DNA of 64,000 nt. Origin: Megalobrama amblycephala (lineage: Eukaryota; Chordata; Actinopteri; Cypriniformes; Xenocyprididae). Below the pieces are notes generated by a model. It had not been told where the DNA came from and made no database searches. It saw nothing but the letters and a program-made list of their open reading frames with translations. This document shows positions 20,166 to 31,763 of this stretch, piece by piece; position 1 is the first letter of the stretch, and every line of letters starts with the position of its first letter. The translations under genes and the position numbers were made by a program. The stretch lies in assembly GCF_018812025.1 (NCBI RefSeq), contig NC_063044.1, positions 71,712,176-71,776,175 of the forward strand, written 5' to 3'.

Positions 20166-22015
20166 AGGTACAATATGTATGAGTTTTGGATTAAAATATC
20201 CAAAAACCACTCAAACTATGTTATATATGTTGTTGACTTGTGTACATACATTATCCCAAATGTTTTCAAGAATGTTTAAATCCAGAGAAATAAGCAATTT
20301 TAAAGGGTAAAAAATAAATAAATAAATAAATAAATAAAAATAAAAACAAAAAATAAAAAATTAAATTAAAAGTTAAAATTAAAAGTAATTAAATTAAATT
20401 TTAAAAACAAAATAACTACTTAAACCGCCAAACTGCTGAAATCACATGACTTTGGCGCTCCGAACCGCAGATTCGACACGCTGATTCATAACGCTCCGAA
20501 GCTTCCTGAAGCAGTGTTTTGAAATCGGCCATCACTATATAAGTCGTTATTTTGTTTATTTGGCGCACCAAAAATATTCTCGTGGCTTTATAATATTAAT
20601 ATTGAGCCACTGTACTCGCATGAACTGATTTAAATATGTTTTTAGTACATTAATGGATCTCGAGAGAGGAAATGTCATTGCTGGCTATGCAGGCCTCACT
20701 GAGCCATCGGATTTCAACAAAAATATCTTAATTTGTGTTCTGAAGATGAATGAAGGTCTTACGGGTGTGAAACGACATGAGGGTGAGTAATAAATTACAT
20801 TATTTTCATTTTTGGGTGAACTAACCCTTTAAGGACACGGACTGTGTCCGTGTGTCACCTATTGATGTCATCATACCCGCGTTACCCTCGATTTCCGGTT
20901 TTATTTTGTAGAAACCATGGAAACACCAAAGACGCTTTAATATTTACATGTTTTAATAGACAAGGGAACAACTGTTTTGATATATTTATAGACAGAAAAC
21001 TAATTATTGTTATATAGCTCAACACGTTTAGTCTTATTGTTTAAATCTAATTGTCTTGATTTTTTGCGAGTACCATGCTTTACCACGCCTCAGAGAAAAA
21101 CACTATTTTGTGAAGTAGCTAACATAGCATAATCAGATGCAGCTTTATTTTTAGTAACAGTAATACAGCATTTTCTCCATCATACAATACGTTTTAAAAT
21201 TAATATTCAAACTTGGCATCATCAAGCTACACCTAAATGATTTAAATCTAGCCCTGAATGTTTTTGGCCTGGAACAGGTCCCTGAGTTTAGGGGAAATAT
21301 TATACAAATAAAGTAAATATTAGTTGTTTAATCTTAGTTTGGTGCTGTCACTGACTGGTGATTGGTGTTCAGTCCAAACTTCTACCCATGAAAGTGCACT
21401 GGAATGGCAGTCAAACCTGTGATATCCCACCCGTGAACTCGTACTAGATCGATCTACTCCCAGTTCTGCGCTCTGACGTCACATAGCCCGCGAAACAACA
21501 ATGGCAGCCCTTACTGGTGCGGTGTTTATGCAAGTGGTACATGGTGAGAAATAGACTTTAGGACAATATAACGTTGCAATCAAATAAATAATAATATAAT
21601 AATGATAAATAATACACACATGATTATGTATTACAATGTTATGTGTCTGAAACGATAAGTATGTTGAGAAATTATATTGCCCCATGGAAATGTTGGGCAT
21701 AGCTAATATCAGTCCATTGAGTGCAAGAATAAGTTAATACAAAATACGTTTCCAAATATACAAATAACATAAAATAAAAGGTATAACAACTTCTCTTGCC
21801 TTATGTGCCATTTTTCCTCCTCTGTTTCCCTCAAATAAGCAATGAGTAAGCACCTTTGGCCATAGAAATAATTGTTAATGTTAAATTCCAGAATTGAGAA
21901 TGGTTTATAATCGTGCTGTGCCGTACCAGGCTCATGTAGAAATACAACTGTAACCGTTCCTTACCATTCTAAAGACCGTTCAGCCTCTAGCAGCAAAAAT
22001 CTACATAGTGTGCCT
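20166..22015. mobile_element. TTAA-bounded non-autonomous element with AGG(T/C)ACA(A/C)TATGTA ends
   Basis: TTAA at 20,162-20,165 and 22,016-22,019 flank ends that match as inverted repeats over the first about 14 bp. The 1.85-kb interior is AT-rich, with an A-rich AAATA microsatellite at about 20,312-20,410, and includes at 20,640-20,834 the end of another MITE (GAGGGTGAGTAATAAATT, then TTTTTGGGTGAACTAACCC). There is no transposase. The single-element reading is tentative, because two adjacent elements could share the TTAA ends. Confidence 0.5.
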
Positions 22016-22260
22016 TTAACTTTAAATGGTAAACTTGGTTATACCCTGTAAATGAACAAATTACACACGCACATGGTATGGATACCACTCTTGTATACAA
22101 GAGTTCAGTAAGTTTATATTGTGTTATTTTAGACAAAATATTTTCTATTTTGTTTAATTTTGCCAATGAGACTATAAAGACAAAGCAGATCTGTTCATCT
22201 CCAAGCAATTCACAGCAGTGTTTCATTTCTGAATCTGCGTTTTTAACGAACCGAGTAAAA

Positions 22261-22261
<1 letters not shown>

Positions 22262-22328
<67 letters not shown>

Positions 22329-22335
22329 TTTTTTT
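22262..22335. repeat. AT dinucleotide microsatellite followed by poly(T)
   Basis: About 25 uninterrupted AT/TA units run directly into about 25 T residues. The tract is prone to polymerase slippage and assembly error. Confidence 0.95.
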
Positions 22336-22797
22336 GAAAAAGTAATGTTTGTTTAGCATTTTAAATGAGTAAAACATATATTTTATTATATCAAGTGAAA
22401 TCAGCTGCTCACCATTTTGACATACAAGAGCCGTTGCTCTGTTACGGACAGTCACATGTCCAAAATGGACAGAGGAGGGAAGCATTCTGGGAAGAAAATT
22501 GAAAAAATTGTCTTAAAATGAGGAAATCAATGTCTAAGTGGATAACAAGCAATTGTCTTTTAAGAATGGTCTGCTGAATCATATATATATTACATTTTAT
22601 TCAAAAAGGAATTGTGTTGGCACAATGGCGCCCCCCTCCGCACTGCATATACTGCATACACACACACACTAACTAACAAAAGGAAATATGTACAGCAAAT
22701 GCTTTTTATTTCTAGTGTTATGGCCATGTGTTAGACTAGAGAGCTGGATATGCAAATTTTATTCGTTATTCGAATTTTATTAGTTTATATGTGCTTT

Positions 22798-22830
22798 AAT
22801 TCTAAACCACACTCAAATCTAAGGGGAACA
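22798..22830 (+). repeat. Direct repeat, first copy (second copy at 23,530-23,562)
   Basis: The 33-bp word beginning AATTCTAAACCACACTCAAA and ending AAGGGGAACA occurs here and again 732 bp downstream with no mismatch that I can see. The two copies flank the inverted-repeat MITE at 23,112-23,395 together with about 300 bp of other DNA. Confidence 0.75.
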
Positions 22831-23111
22831 CCATGAATATGTATAACTTTCTAGTATACTGAATCTCAACCTTATTTTGAATACTGGACATATTTGGACC
22901 CCAAATAAAACTGGCTCATATCATAGGTATCATGTCTTTGTACAACAAAATGCAACCAAGTATAATCACTAATCACTACTAAAGTTAGCTAACTTGTCCA
23001 TACACAGCCAAAGGCTTTTTATTTTAGGAACATGTTATATGCAAAAATATCCTCCAATATTTTATACAGACACCCTTAGCCTAATGGCCAATGTCAGAAA
23101 CTGGATCCGAC

Positions 23112-23395
23112 TTGGGTAAAGTTGGTTTTATATTCGCACATTCGGACATCCGTATTCAATAGTCTTGTTAATCACACTACATTGGACATTCAGTGGACAT
23201 TCACAAGTAAATATGCCATTAAAACAATACTTGCCTATTTTGATCGACTGTGAAAAATGTTGTAAGTTGACAATCGTTGGTTGTCAATATCATGTCGCTG
23301 CTTAAAATTCGCAAACATTAATTTATTGCACATTTATTGGAAAGTCTGATTTGATCAGAAGTCAGAATGTGCGAATATAAAACCAACTTTACCAA
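23112..23395. mobile_element. Foldback MITE with TTGGGTAAAGTTGGTTTTAT ends
   Basis: The left end, TTGGGTAAAGTTGGTTTTAT then ATTCGCACATTC, is repeated in inverted orientation at 23,363-23,395. The body is about 284 bp and non-coding. The family is not identified. Confidence 0.6.
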
Positions 23396-25054
23396 AGTGT
23401 TCGAAACTTACCGTAGATTAATAATAAGAACAGAAAGACGGATAACATGTCCCACATGTTGAGTTGTGAAGATGCTGAATTTAACAAAGATGTCTAATTA
23501 GGTCACTTTAGAATCTCCGATGTGTTCATAATTCTAAACCACACTCAAATCTAAGGGGAACAACACCCATGAAATGGTGCTTCTGCTTCTTCTTCTTCTT
23601 TTGGTGTTTTATGGCAGTTGGCAAACCAGCTTATGGTGATTCCGCCTCATACTGGGATGGATGACATTGACGGTATACATGTTTTCATATCATCTAGAAT
23701 GAGTGTCGATGTCAATTATGTCACTTAAATGAACCTGGATATAATAAAATCCAGGGGGGACTCGGAGTGTGCGCCCGGAGAAGACAACTCACTCAAGAAG
23801 AGATGAGGTGACGTCTGTATTGACAGCGGGACAAGTTATAAATCAACACTAAAAAGGAAGAGTGGAAGAAACATGCAAAAGATAAAGGCATGCAAAATAA
23901 ATAAATAGTGCACGACATAGCACTCACTGATAGAAAAACAGTTGTAGCTACTATTTATCATAGTTTAACAATATTTAATTGGAATTGTGTTTTATTAACA
24001 TACATTGTGCCTTGTATTCCAAAACATACATTGTAGGTACCTCTACAAGCATGATGAACACAGGATTGATTTTACCCCGAGCAATTTATTAGGCTGTCTG
24101 ATATTTATGCATCATCACGTGTATAGTTTAAGAATAGTTGCTGAATAGTAGCCTATACATGGTAGAAATAATGGCACTTGTGATATTTAATCTTTCATGA
24201 CTGTTACTGAGATGGCTAATTTTTATATATTTTTAATTTTTGTCATTTTTGTAAAATGTTCAAGTGTGTTGGATTTGTAAACAATAGCTGCCTTGATCTT
24301 GTGATGAATTTCGTGACTGTTTACTTTTTGCCTGATCTTAGCTTGAACAGCGGCGGTGCGATTCAAAGATGACCACACTGGAGTCCGGCGTGTCCACTCT
24401 TCTCACAGCCATTTGGCGCTTTGCAGCGTTCCTAGACAACCAAACAAATCATGCAAATTGTGTGCATGCTGGAAGGCACTCACACAGACGTGTGCCAAAA
24501 GCTTGTCAAACGAGCAAACAGAGAAATAGCTCAGAAGCAGTGAATGTGCATAATTATAAAATAATAATAATAATTTTAGGATTGTCAAGGGCCCCTCACA
24601 TGCCAAGGCCCTATGCACTCTGTCACCATTTTCCCACCCACTTACAATGCCCCACTGCCATCTACTGGAAAGCTACTTTAGCTACAGCTACTTTAATTAA
24701 ACCTAAAAACCTTTTGTATTGTGAACAGTTCTATATAAATGAAGATGACTTGACTTGACACAGTTTTATCCTTAAAGATATTATTTTTTATTATGAAAAA
24801 CCCAAAATCGTGATCACTTGAATATTTTGTTAATTTCTTTATTTTATACACAAAACATTTCATCCACAAGCAAAAGTGGCTTAAAACTCCTCATGTTTTC
24901 CTCTTTTTCTTTTTGAATTTAACCCTGAGGCTTATAAATAACAAAAAATAAATAAATAAATAAATAAATAAAAACAATACTTTTGATGCATTATGAATTA
25001 TTCAAATATATTTAACCTTGTCATTGTGCTTTTTTCTGTGTATATAATCTCATA
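23396..25054. other. Non-coding stretch with scattered repeat pieces
   Basis: It contains a CTTCTTCTTCTTTTGGTGTT repeat at about 23,588-23,650, an L2-type tail with terminal GACTT units at 24,715-24,758, and an AAATA microsatellite near 24,945-24,975. The ORF 24,369-24,758 begins MTTLESGVSTLLTAIWRF after an AG. It could be a 5' exon of the downstream U-box gene, but nothing supports this beyond strand and order. Confidence 0.4.
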
Positions 25055-25811
25055 CTATGAGAGCTACACATTCCAAAAAAGTTGGGACAGGTAGCAATAA
25101 GAGGACGGAAAAGTTAAATGTACATATAAGGAACAGCTGGAGGACCAATTTGCAACTTATTAGGTCAACTGGCAACATGATTGGGTATAAAAAGAGCCTC
25201 TCAGAGTGGCAGTGTCTCTCAGAAGTCAAGATGGGCAGAGGATCACCAATTCCCCCAATGCTGCGGCCAAAAATAGTGGAGCAATATCAGAAAGGAGTTT
25301 CTCAGAGAAAAACTGCAAAGAGTTTGAAGTTATCATCATCTACAGTGCATAATATCATCCAAAGATTCAGAGAATCTGGAACAATCTCTGTGCGTAAGGG
25401 TCAAGGCCGGAAAACCATACTGGATGCCCGTGATCTTCGGGCCCTTAGACGGCACTGCATCACATACAGGAATGCTACTGTAATGGAAATCACAACATGG
25501 GCTCAGGAATACTTCCAGAAAACATTGTCGGTGAACACAATCCACCGTGCCATTCGCCGTTGCCGGCTAAAACTCTATAGGTCAAAAAAGAAGCCATATC
25601 TAAACATGATCCAGAAGCGCAGGCGTTTTCTCTGGGCCAAGGCTCATTTAAAATGGACTGTGGCAAAGTGGAAAACTGTTCTGTGGTCAGACGAATCAAA
25701 ATTTGAAATTCTTTTTGGAAAACTGGGACGCCATATCATCCGGACTAAAGAGGACAAGGACAACCCAAGTTGTTATCAGCGCTCAGTTCAGAAGCCTGCA
25801 TCTCTGATGGA
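25055..25811 (+). mobile_element. Tc1-like transposon 2 family, truncated at both ends
   Basis: The sequence starts inside the inner repeat (ACACATTCCAAAAAAGTTGG), without the outer terminal repeat, and stops inside the transposase at about 25,811, where LINE sequence follows. It belongs to the same family as 7092-10179 and 56115-57720, but lies on the opposite strand and outside the 49-kb repeat. Confidence 0.85.
25231..25811 (+). pseudogene. Tc1-like transposase N-terminal half (open, no stops)
   Basis: The frame MGRGSPIPPMLRPKIVEQYQ runs through QRKTAKSLKLSSSTVHNIIQ, the HTH block, NTIHRAIRRCRLK and the first catalytic Asp (WSDESKFEILFG), then ends at SVQKPASLM. It is the only member of the three in the window with an undamaged N-terminal half, and it shows what the frameshift near 8250 and the stop in copy B destroyed. 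The second Asp and the Glu are missing. The frame continues without a stop into LINE endonuclease sequence. Confidence 0.8.
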
Positions 25812-27961
25812 ACGTCTTCATCTTCATCTTCATCTCAACGCAGAATCAATGGGGAAATCGCACGGCGGCGGGACGTGCTTTTACATCAACGAAAGGTGGT
25901 GTTCGGATGTAACAGTGTTAAAGAAGATGTGCTGTCCAGATCTTGAAACACTCTTCATTAACTGCAAACCGTTCTATTCGCCGCGGGAGTTTTGCTCGTT
26001 CATTCTGGTGAGCGTCTACATTCCTCCGCAAGCGCACGTGAGCTCGGCTTTACAGATACTCGCTGATATGATCACAGAGAGCGAGCAACAACACCTGGAC
26101 TCTGTTCTAATCATTCTCAGGGACTTTAATAAAGCGATTCTCTCACGTGAACTGCCTAAATACAGACAGCATGTTCACTTGTCCCACCAGAGACAGTAAT
26201 ACACTGGATCACTGTTACACAGCAATAAAGGATGCATATCACTCTGTCCCATGGGCAGCTTTGGGGCTCTCTGATCACTGTTTAGTTCATCTCATACCAA
26301 CCTACAGGCAGAAACTGAAATCAGCTAAACATGTAGCAAAGACTGTAAAGAGATCAACCACCGAAACAGAGAAGCCTGTTTCGAATGGACTGATTGGAGT
26401 GATTTGAAGCTGCTGCCACTGATCTGGACGAGCTCACAGAGACTGTTACATCATATATCAGTTTCTGTGAGGATCTGTGCATTCCTACAAAGACTCATTT
26501 AACTTACAACAACGACAAACCCTGGTTCACTGCAAAACTCAGCCAGCTCCGTCAGGCCAAAGAAGATGCTCGCAGAAAAGGGGACAGAGTCTTGTACAAA
26601 CAGGACAAATACACACTGGAAAAGGAGATCAGAGTGGCAAAGAGGAATTATTCTGATAAACTTCGGAATCAGTTCTCTTCTAATGACACAGCTTCAGTGT
26701 GGAAAGGTCTGAAAGACATTACCAACTACAAGACACCATCCCCCAGCTCTGTGGAGAATCAACAACTGGCAGACGATCTGAACAAGTTTTATTGCAGGTT
26801 TGAAAAATCACCATTCACACCTCCATCAACCCCCCTCTCCCCCACTCCTCCACTTCAGTTCAGTGAAGATGATGTGCGCCAGGTCTTCAGAAAGAACAAG
26901 AGAAGAAAGGCACCAGGCCCAGACAGCGTTTCACCAGCCTGTCTGAAAACCTGCGCTGACCAGCTGGCCCCCATCTTCACACAGATCTTCAACAGATCAC
27001 TGGAGCTGTGTGAAGTCCTCTCATGCTTCAAACGCTCCACCATTGTCCCCGTTGCAAAGAAACCCAAAATTATTGGACTAAATGACTACAGACCTGTGGC
27101 TCTAACGTCTGTGACCATGAAGTCATTTGAAAGACTGGTTCTGGCTTTTCTGAAGGACATCACTGGACCCTTACTGGACCCCCTGCAGTTTGCTTACCAA
27201 GCAAACAGGTCTGTGGATGATGCAGTCAATATGGGACTGCATTATGTACTCCAGTATCTGGACAGACCAGGGTCTTATGTGAGGATCCTGTTTGTGGACT
27301 TCAGCTCTGCTTTTAACACCATCATCCCATCACTCCTCCAGCCTAAACTAACTCAGCTCTCCGTGCCCACCTCTGTCTGTCAGTGGATCACCAGCTTCCT
27401 GACAGACAGGCAGCAGCTAGTGAGGCTGGGAAAATTCTCATCCAGCACCCTCACCATCAGCACCGGCGCCCCTCAGGGCTGTGTCCTCTCCCCACTGCTC
27501 TTCTCCCTGTACACCAACGACTGCACCTCCAAAGACCCCTCTGTCAAGCTCCTGAAGTCTGTCTCCTGAAGACAGCTGGCTGTCTGGTGCAGTCTTAACA
27601 ACCTGGAGCTCAACACGCTCAACACGCTGTGGACAACCACATCGAGTCCATTGTGAAAAAGGCCCAGCAGAGATTGTACTTCCTTCGCCAGCTGAGGAAG
27701 TTCAACCTGCCACAGGAGCTGCTGAAACAGTTCTACTCTGCCATCATTGAATCCATCCTCTGCACTTCAATTACCGTCTGGTTCAGCTCAGCTACCAAAT
27801 CTGACCTCAGCAGACTACAGAGGGTAGTCCGATCTGCTGAGCGAATCATTGGCACAACCCTCCCCACTCTCCAAGAACTGTACTTATCCAGAGTGAGAAA
27901 AAGGGCAAAGAAGATCACTCTGGACCCCTCACATCCAGCACACTCCCTCTTTGAACTGTAG
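25812..27961 (+). pseudogene. LINE ORF2 (endonuclease-RT), multiply broken
   Basis: Endonuclease traces: GGGTCFYINERWCSDVTVLK, FILVSVYIPPQAHVSS, LIILRDFNKA (the usual GDFN reads RDFN) and LGLSDHCLVHL in a second frame. RT (26,592-27,569): RKAPGPDSVSPACLKTC, LNDYRPVALTSVTMKS, RILFVDFSSAFNTI and STGAPQGCVLSPLLFSLYTN. Coding then stops at LLKSVS, and the sequence jumps to SLNNLELN and the region SIVKKAQQRLYFLRQLRK (27,629-27,961). The catalytic ADD box and its surroundings are deleted. It is non-functional. Confidence 0.85.
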
Positions 27962-28334
27962 CATCAACTTTGCCATCCGGTCGACGCTACAGAGCTCTGA
28001 GCACCAGAACGACCAGACACAGGAACAGCTTCTTCCCTCAGGCAATCAATCTCATGAACACTTGACACACAACACTATTACACATTATTTACTTAAAACA
28101 CTTATTTATATTTCAAATTTGCACACATAACTGTACATACAAATTGTCTATATTATATATTGTTTTTTGCTTTTTTTGCTCTTTGTCTATCTTGTAAATT
28201 TGTATATTATTATTTTATTCTTTTTATTATGTGTCTTGTCTTGTTGCACTGTGGAGCTTTTGTCACTAAAACAAATTCCTTGTATGTGTAAACAACATAC
28301 CTGGCAATAAAGTTCTTTCTGATTTCTGATTCTG
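25812..28334 (+). mobile_element. I-like non-LTR retrotransposon, 5'-truncated and internally deleted
   Basis: Endonuclease, reverse transcriptase and C-terminal regions follow in the normal order. The 3' UTR ends with a GATTTCTGATTCTG tail, typical of fish I/Nimb-type LINEs. The 5' end is cut inside the endonuclease domain and abuts the Tc1 fragment. The 3' end abuts U-box coding sequence within a base or two. Confidence 0.8.
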
Positions 28335-28845
28335 AAATATGTAGAGTTGTCCAGAGTAGGTCCAGAGTTGCAGAAAAACGTCACTCCTCCTACTTTAACT
28401 TGTCCTCTGTCACACAAGTTGTTTATTGATCCAGTGAAAACCACGGATGGGATGGTGTATGAGCGTAGTGCTATTGAGGATCATGTGAAGCAGTAAGTTA
28501 TCTACAAATAAAAAGCTAACTATAACAATATTTTTAAATATAAAGCAGATTATTCTGGAATTTTTTTTTTCTCCCATGATTTAAACTGAAGAATTTACTA
28601 GAATTTGACAGTTTGACAGATCTACATTAGACAAATATTATATCGAAGTACCTCTTTGGGCTATTGTGTGGGGAAAATGTATGTTTTAATTTTCTATTTT
28701 TGACTTTCATTATAATTTTAGGCATGGAAGCACTGATCCACTGACGGAGGATGTGCTTCAGATCGCACACTTAAAGCCAGACCTGCACACAAAGAAGGCT
28801 GCTAAAGAATATCGCATGTTACAGATCAAGGAAAAACCCATTTAG
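28335..28845 (+). pseudogene. Last two exons of a U-box (E3 ubiquitin ligase-like) gene
   Basis: Exon part one (28,335-28,492) reads TPPTLTCPLSHKLFIDPVKT, then DGMVYERSAIEDHVK, with donor CA|GTAAGT. Exon two (28,722-28,845) follows acceptor TTTTAG and continues HGSTDPLTEDVLQIAHL to KEKPI and a TAG. The joined phase is exact. CP(L)...DPV...G..Y(E)R.AI......TDP.T is the U-box signature: a RING-like fold without zinc ligands that recruits E2 enzymes. An AATAAA follows about 180 bp later. Upstream coding sequence is replaced by the LINE tail, so the gene is probably a remnant, unless the exon still has a usable acceptor. I cannot assign a named U-box family. Confidence 0.65.
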
Positions 28846-29022
28846 GATTTTCCATTCAGATGATAATCTTGCCAATTTTGAGAGCAGATTTGTTATTATC
28901 CCTGTTTGGGACCCTTTGTTCTCACATTTTCTAAAGGGGGCTTGCTTTATCTTAATGTGTACAATTTTACCCCTTTTATTTCAGCAGTATATTGTAGCAT
29001 ATGCACACGTATCAGGATAATC

Positions 29023-29028
29023 AATAAA
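29023..29028 (+). terminator. Candidate poly(A) signal of the U-box gene
   Basis: AATAAA lies 178 bases after the TAG stop, within a non-repetitive 3' UTR-like stretch. The position suits a normal cleavage signal. Confidence 0.45.
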
Positions 29029-29213
29029 CTTTGGAATTTTCAGAACGCTTTTAACCTCCTGAACTCTGCATGTAACTCACGAATCGGCTCCGGCCGGTCT
29101 CGGAGTGATTGTGACTGGCATTTTTGTTACCCTCCGAGGTAAGACAGAGGGCCCAATTTCCTAGCTCTTGGGACATCAAAGGGGGCCCCTCATGTGAGTG
29201 CCAGATCACATTC

Positions 29214-29264
29214 CAACACACACCACACGCACACAGACACACACACACACAAAAACACACAAAC
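29214..29264 (+). repeat. CA-rich microsatellite
   Basis: Interrupted CA dinucleotide and CACACAC tracts cover about 50 bp. Confidence 0.85.
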
Positions 29265-30660
29265 ATGCATTGAAGACTGTATATGTAAAATATAACTATG
29301 CCAAAATGTACCCGTCATGTATCTCATGTTTCCTAGTGTTTAGACTTAGTTTAAATGACTGTATTTGTGCTAGTGTTCATTTTAATGATGGAATTTTGTC
29401 TGTAAACCATAACTCCTTCTACATGCTTTTCTTATATGTCAAGTTTAGATTCATTTTAAAGCTATTTCCACGTCTCATTCACCTATGTATCTTACATGGC
29501 TGTCAAATGCATTGATCGATTTGTTTAATGATGCTGTGAAGAAAGCACTCCATCTCGAAATCCGATCTGATAGTCATAAAGTATGCAAATTCAGTTAGGA
29601 GACCAGACAAATGAAACGCTTGCCTGCCAACTTTGCACCTATGTCATTGGCTACTCCAACTCAGGAGGTGTGTTCGCTTGATTTTCCATAAATGCATCAA
29701 CAAGCAACTTTTCCTTTGTCTCCCGATCGTCTCTCGACTGCCCCTGAACTGCCTCAGGCGACAGCGCTGTCATCACGCGCTCAGCTCCTTCCGGGACGAC
29801 CATCTCCTTGGACTCTCTCTCTTCTTTCTTCTCTGTCATCTTACGCGTCAGTGAAACCTCGTTTGAAAACCCCGCCGGAGAAACCCTCTCGAAAAGGACC
29901 AACCAAGCCAAGCACCTTGAAACTCTGCTGCACACCGACTTGAACCATATGGAAGTATTACTTTCTCTGAAATTAGTTTAAACTGATTTCTGTGCTGGCT
30001 CTCAAAAGGGTTAACTGTCGTAATTTGCCATTCTTTGACCATCCTCCCTTTCCTGTCTCTATTTTCCCTTTTGTATATATTTGTATATTCTGTATTTAGA
30101 CGTATAACCTCTATATTAGTAGTTTTCATATATTAAATACATTATATCCATGCTTTTTGTTCTCTTACTCATTCAACAAAAACCAGGTCACTTTAACGTT
30201 TCGATTCTAATACAATCGCTCTATGTTTGATGCTATCATAGGAATTTATCCTCGTGGCCAGAGAAAAAACTTCCTTTGATAATATTCTATGAGGAGCTTA
30301 GTTTGCTGGACAAATGAACAGTTTCTCTAAATAATTATTAAACCAGAACTAATCATATATATAACTGATTACAATTCGTTGTAATGAATTCACCATATAT
30401 GGTTAATTCCCCCTTGAGTCGGTATGTGCATAATAATTATTCATAAAGCTTTATGAATAATTATATTCATATTCCACCCATAAATTGATTAATAACTGTA
30501 CAATTGTTACAATATTATTATATTTCTGTAATTCAAAATGTTGATTTTGGTTTTATGTTGCTTTAATCAGTTCATGACTCACTGTCAGTTTTCTGTTAGT
30601 AACAATTACTAAATTACAAACCAATAAAAGTCATATTAAAACCATGTGGGCAGTTTTATA
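29265..30660. other. No recognised gene; possible LTR-like segment
   Basis: Between about 29,620 and 30,170 the composition is less AT-rich, with a CATAAATGC box, C/T-rich runs and an ATTAAA-type signal at about 30,134. This resembles an LTR or promoter-terminator block, but I could define neither ends nor a partner copy. The small ORFs here overlap on opposite strands and carry no motif. Confidence 0.3.
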
Positions 30661-30669
30661 TTTCAATCC

Positions 30670-30930
30670 TTACAACTAGTATCTATTTTCATGCTATTAG
30701 TACTTATTTTTAGATTCTAGTATCTATTGTACTTACAAGTGCTACTAGTGCTTAGTTTTTATTTTTAGGTACTAGTACCTTTATAAATATACTAGTAGCC
30801 TACTTATTCATTAGATACTAGTTATTATTCCAATAGTTTCTAGTTTTTAATTATACTTAAGAAAAATGAACTGGTAGGCCTACTTATTTTTTTAGACCAA
30901 AGTTTTGCTGAACTTACTAGTATTTTTTAA
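30670..30930. repeat. Cluster of CTAGTA/ACTAGTA words
   Basis: About ten occurrences of ACTAGTA, CTAGTATCT, TACTAGTACC or close variants lie 20-35 bp apart. They make an irregular, partly palindromic array with no coding sequence. Confidence 0.6.
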
Positions 30931-31763
30931 ATTTGTTTTTCTGCTTAGTATTCTAAGGTCACATATGGGTGTAATAAAGTGCACAAAAATAATTTTGATC
31001 TTCAATCTTTAAAAATATAGCTGTGAGCAGCAATTATCGGGGTTCAAGCATTTAAGGCCTTTGCGCCATTTATATGTTTGGGTTTATGTTGACCTGAAAT
31101 GTAGGGCTGACACCATAAAATATGCCTGAAAAAGAATATGCTAAAACACAGAGAATGAAAAGGCTTAAACAGTAACACTTGATACACACCGAGCATACTG
31201 AACATACACACACACACACATTTTTTTTTTTGTAGATTCAGTATTTGAAATATATGATGGGTAACAATTTTTTTCTACAAATCTCATCAGTATAACACCA
31301 TATTCAGGTTTTATTTTACTCATAATGCAGCACAACTGTCAAAACTAATACTTGAATGGAATTGATGAATAGAAGTGATGAATTATGACAAAATGTGATA
31401 GTAAATGCTAGAATGGTAATTATTATTTTAACCAGCAGGTAGCAGCAGAGTACCACTTATTGGCTCACTTTTATGTTTTTGGTATTGGTTTCAAAGCACA
31501 TTTTCCGTGGTAACGCCATAAAACATTATATAGATATTTGTAATAAATGATATGTAAGAAAATGTTTCTTCCAGGTTTCAACTTAATTTTCAGGTCTCAA
31601 TGCAACATTATTGCAAAAACATACCTCAAATGAATAAATGAAGTGGAAAACCTTGACAAAATATAATTTGTAAAGTTATAATGATTTATACATTTTAAAT
31701 ATGACTTCAAATTAAAAATCCCTTGGAAAAAAATAATACTGAGCAGAAGAATATATGCTATTA

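Noticed and set aside
24369..24758. Possible first exon starting MTTLESGVSTLL
   Set aside because: No recognisable domain, and it runs into an L2-type tail. The link to the U-box exons is only by strand and proximity.
29633..29943. Overlapping plus and minus ORFs in a less AT-rich segment
   Set aside because: The frames oppose each other, show no domain or splice pattern, and lie in a possible LTR-like block.
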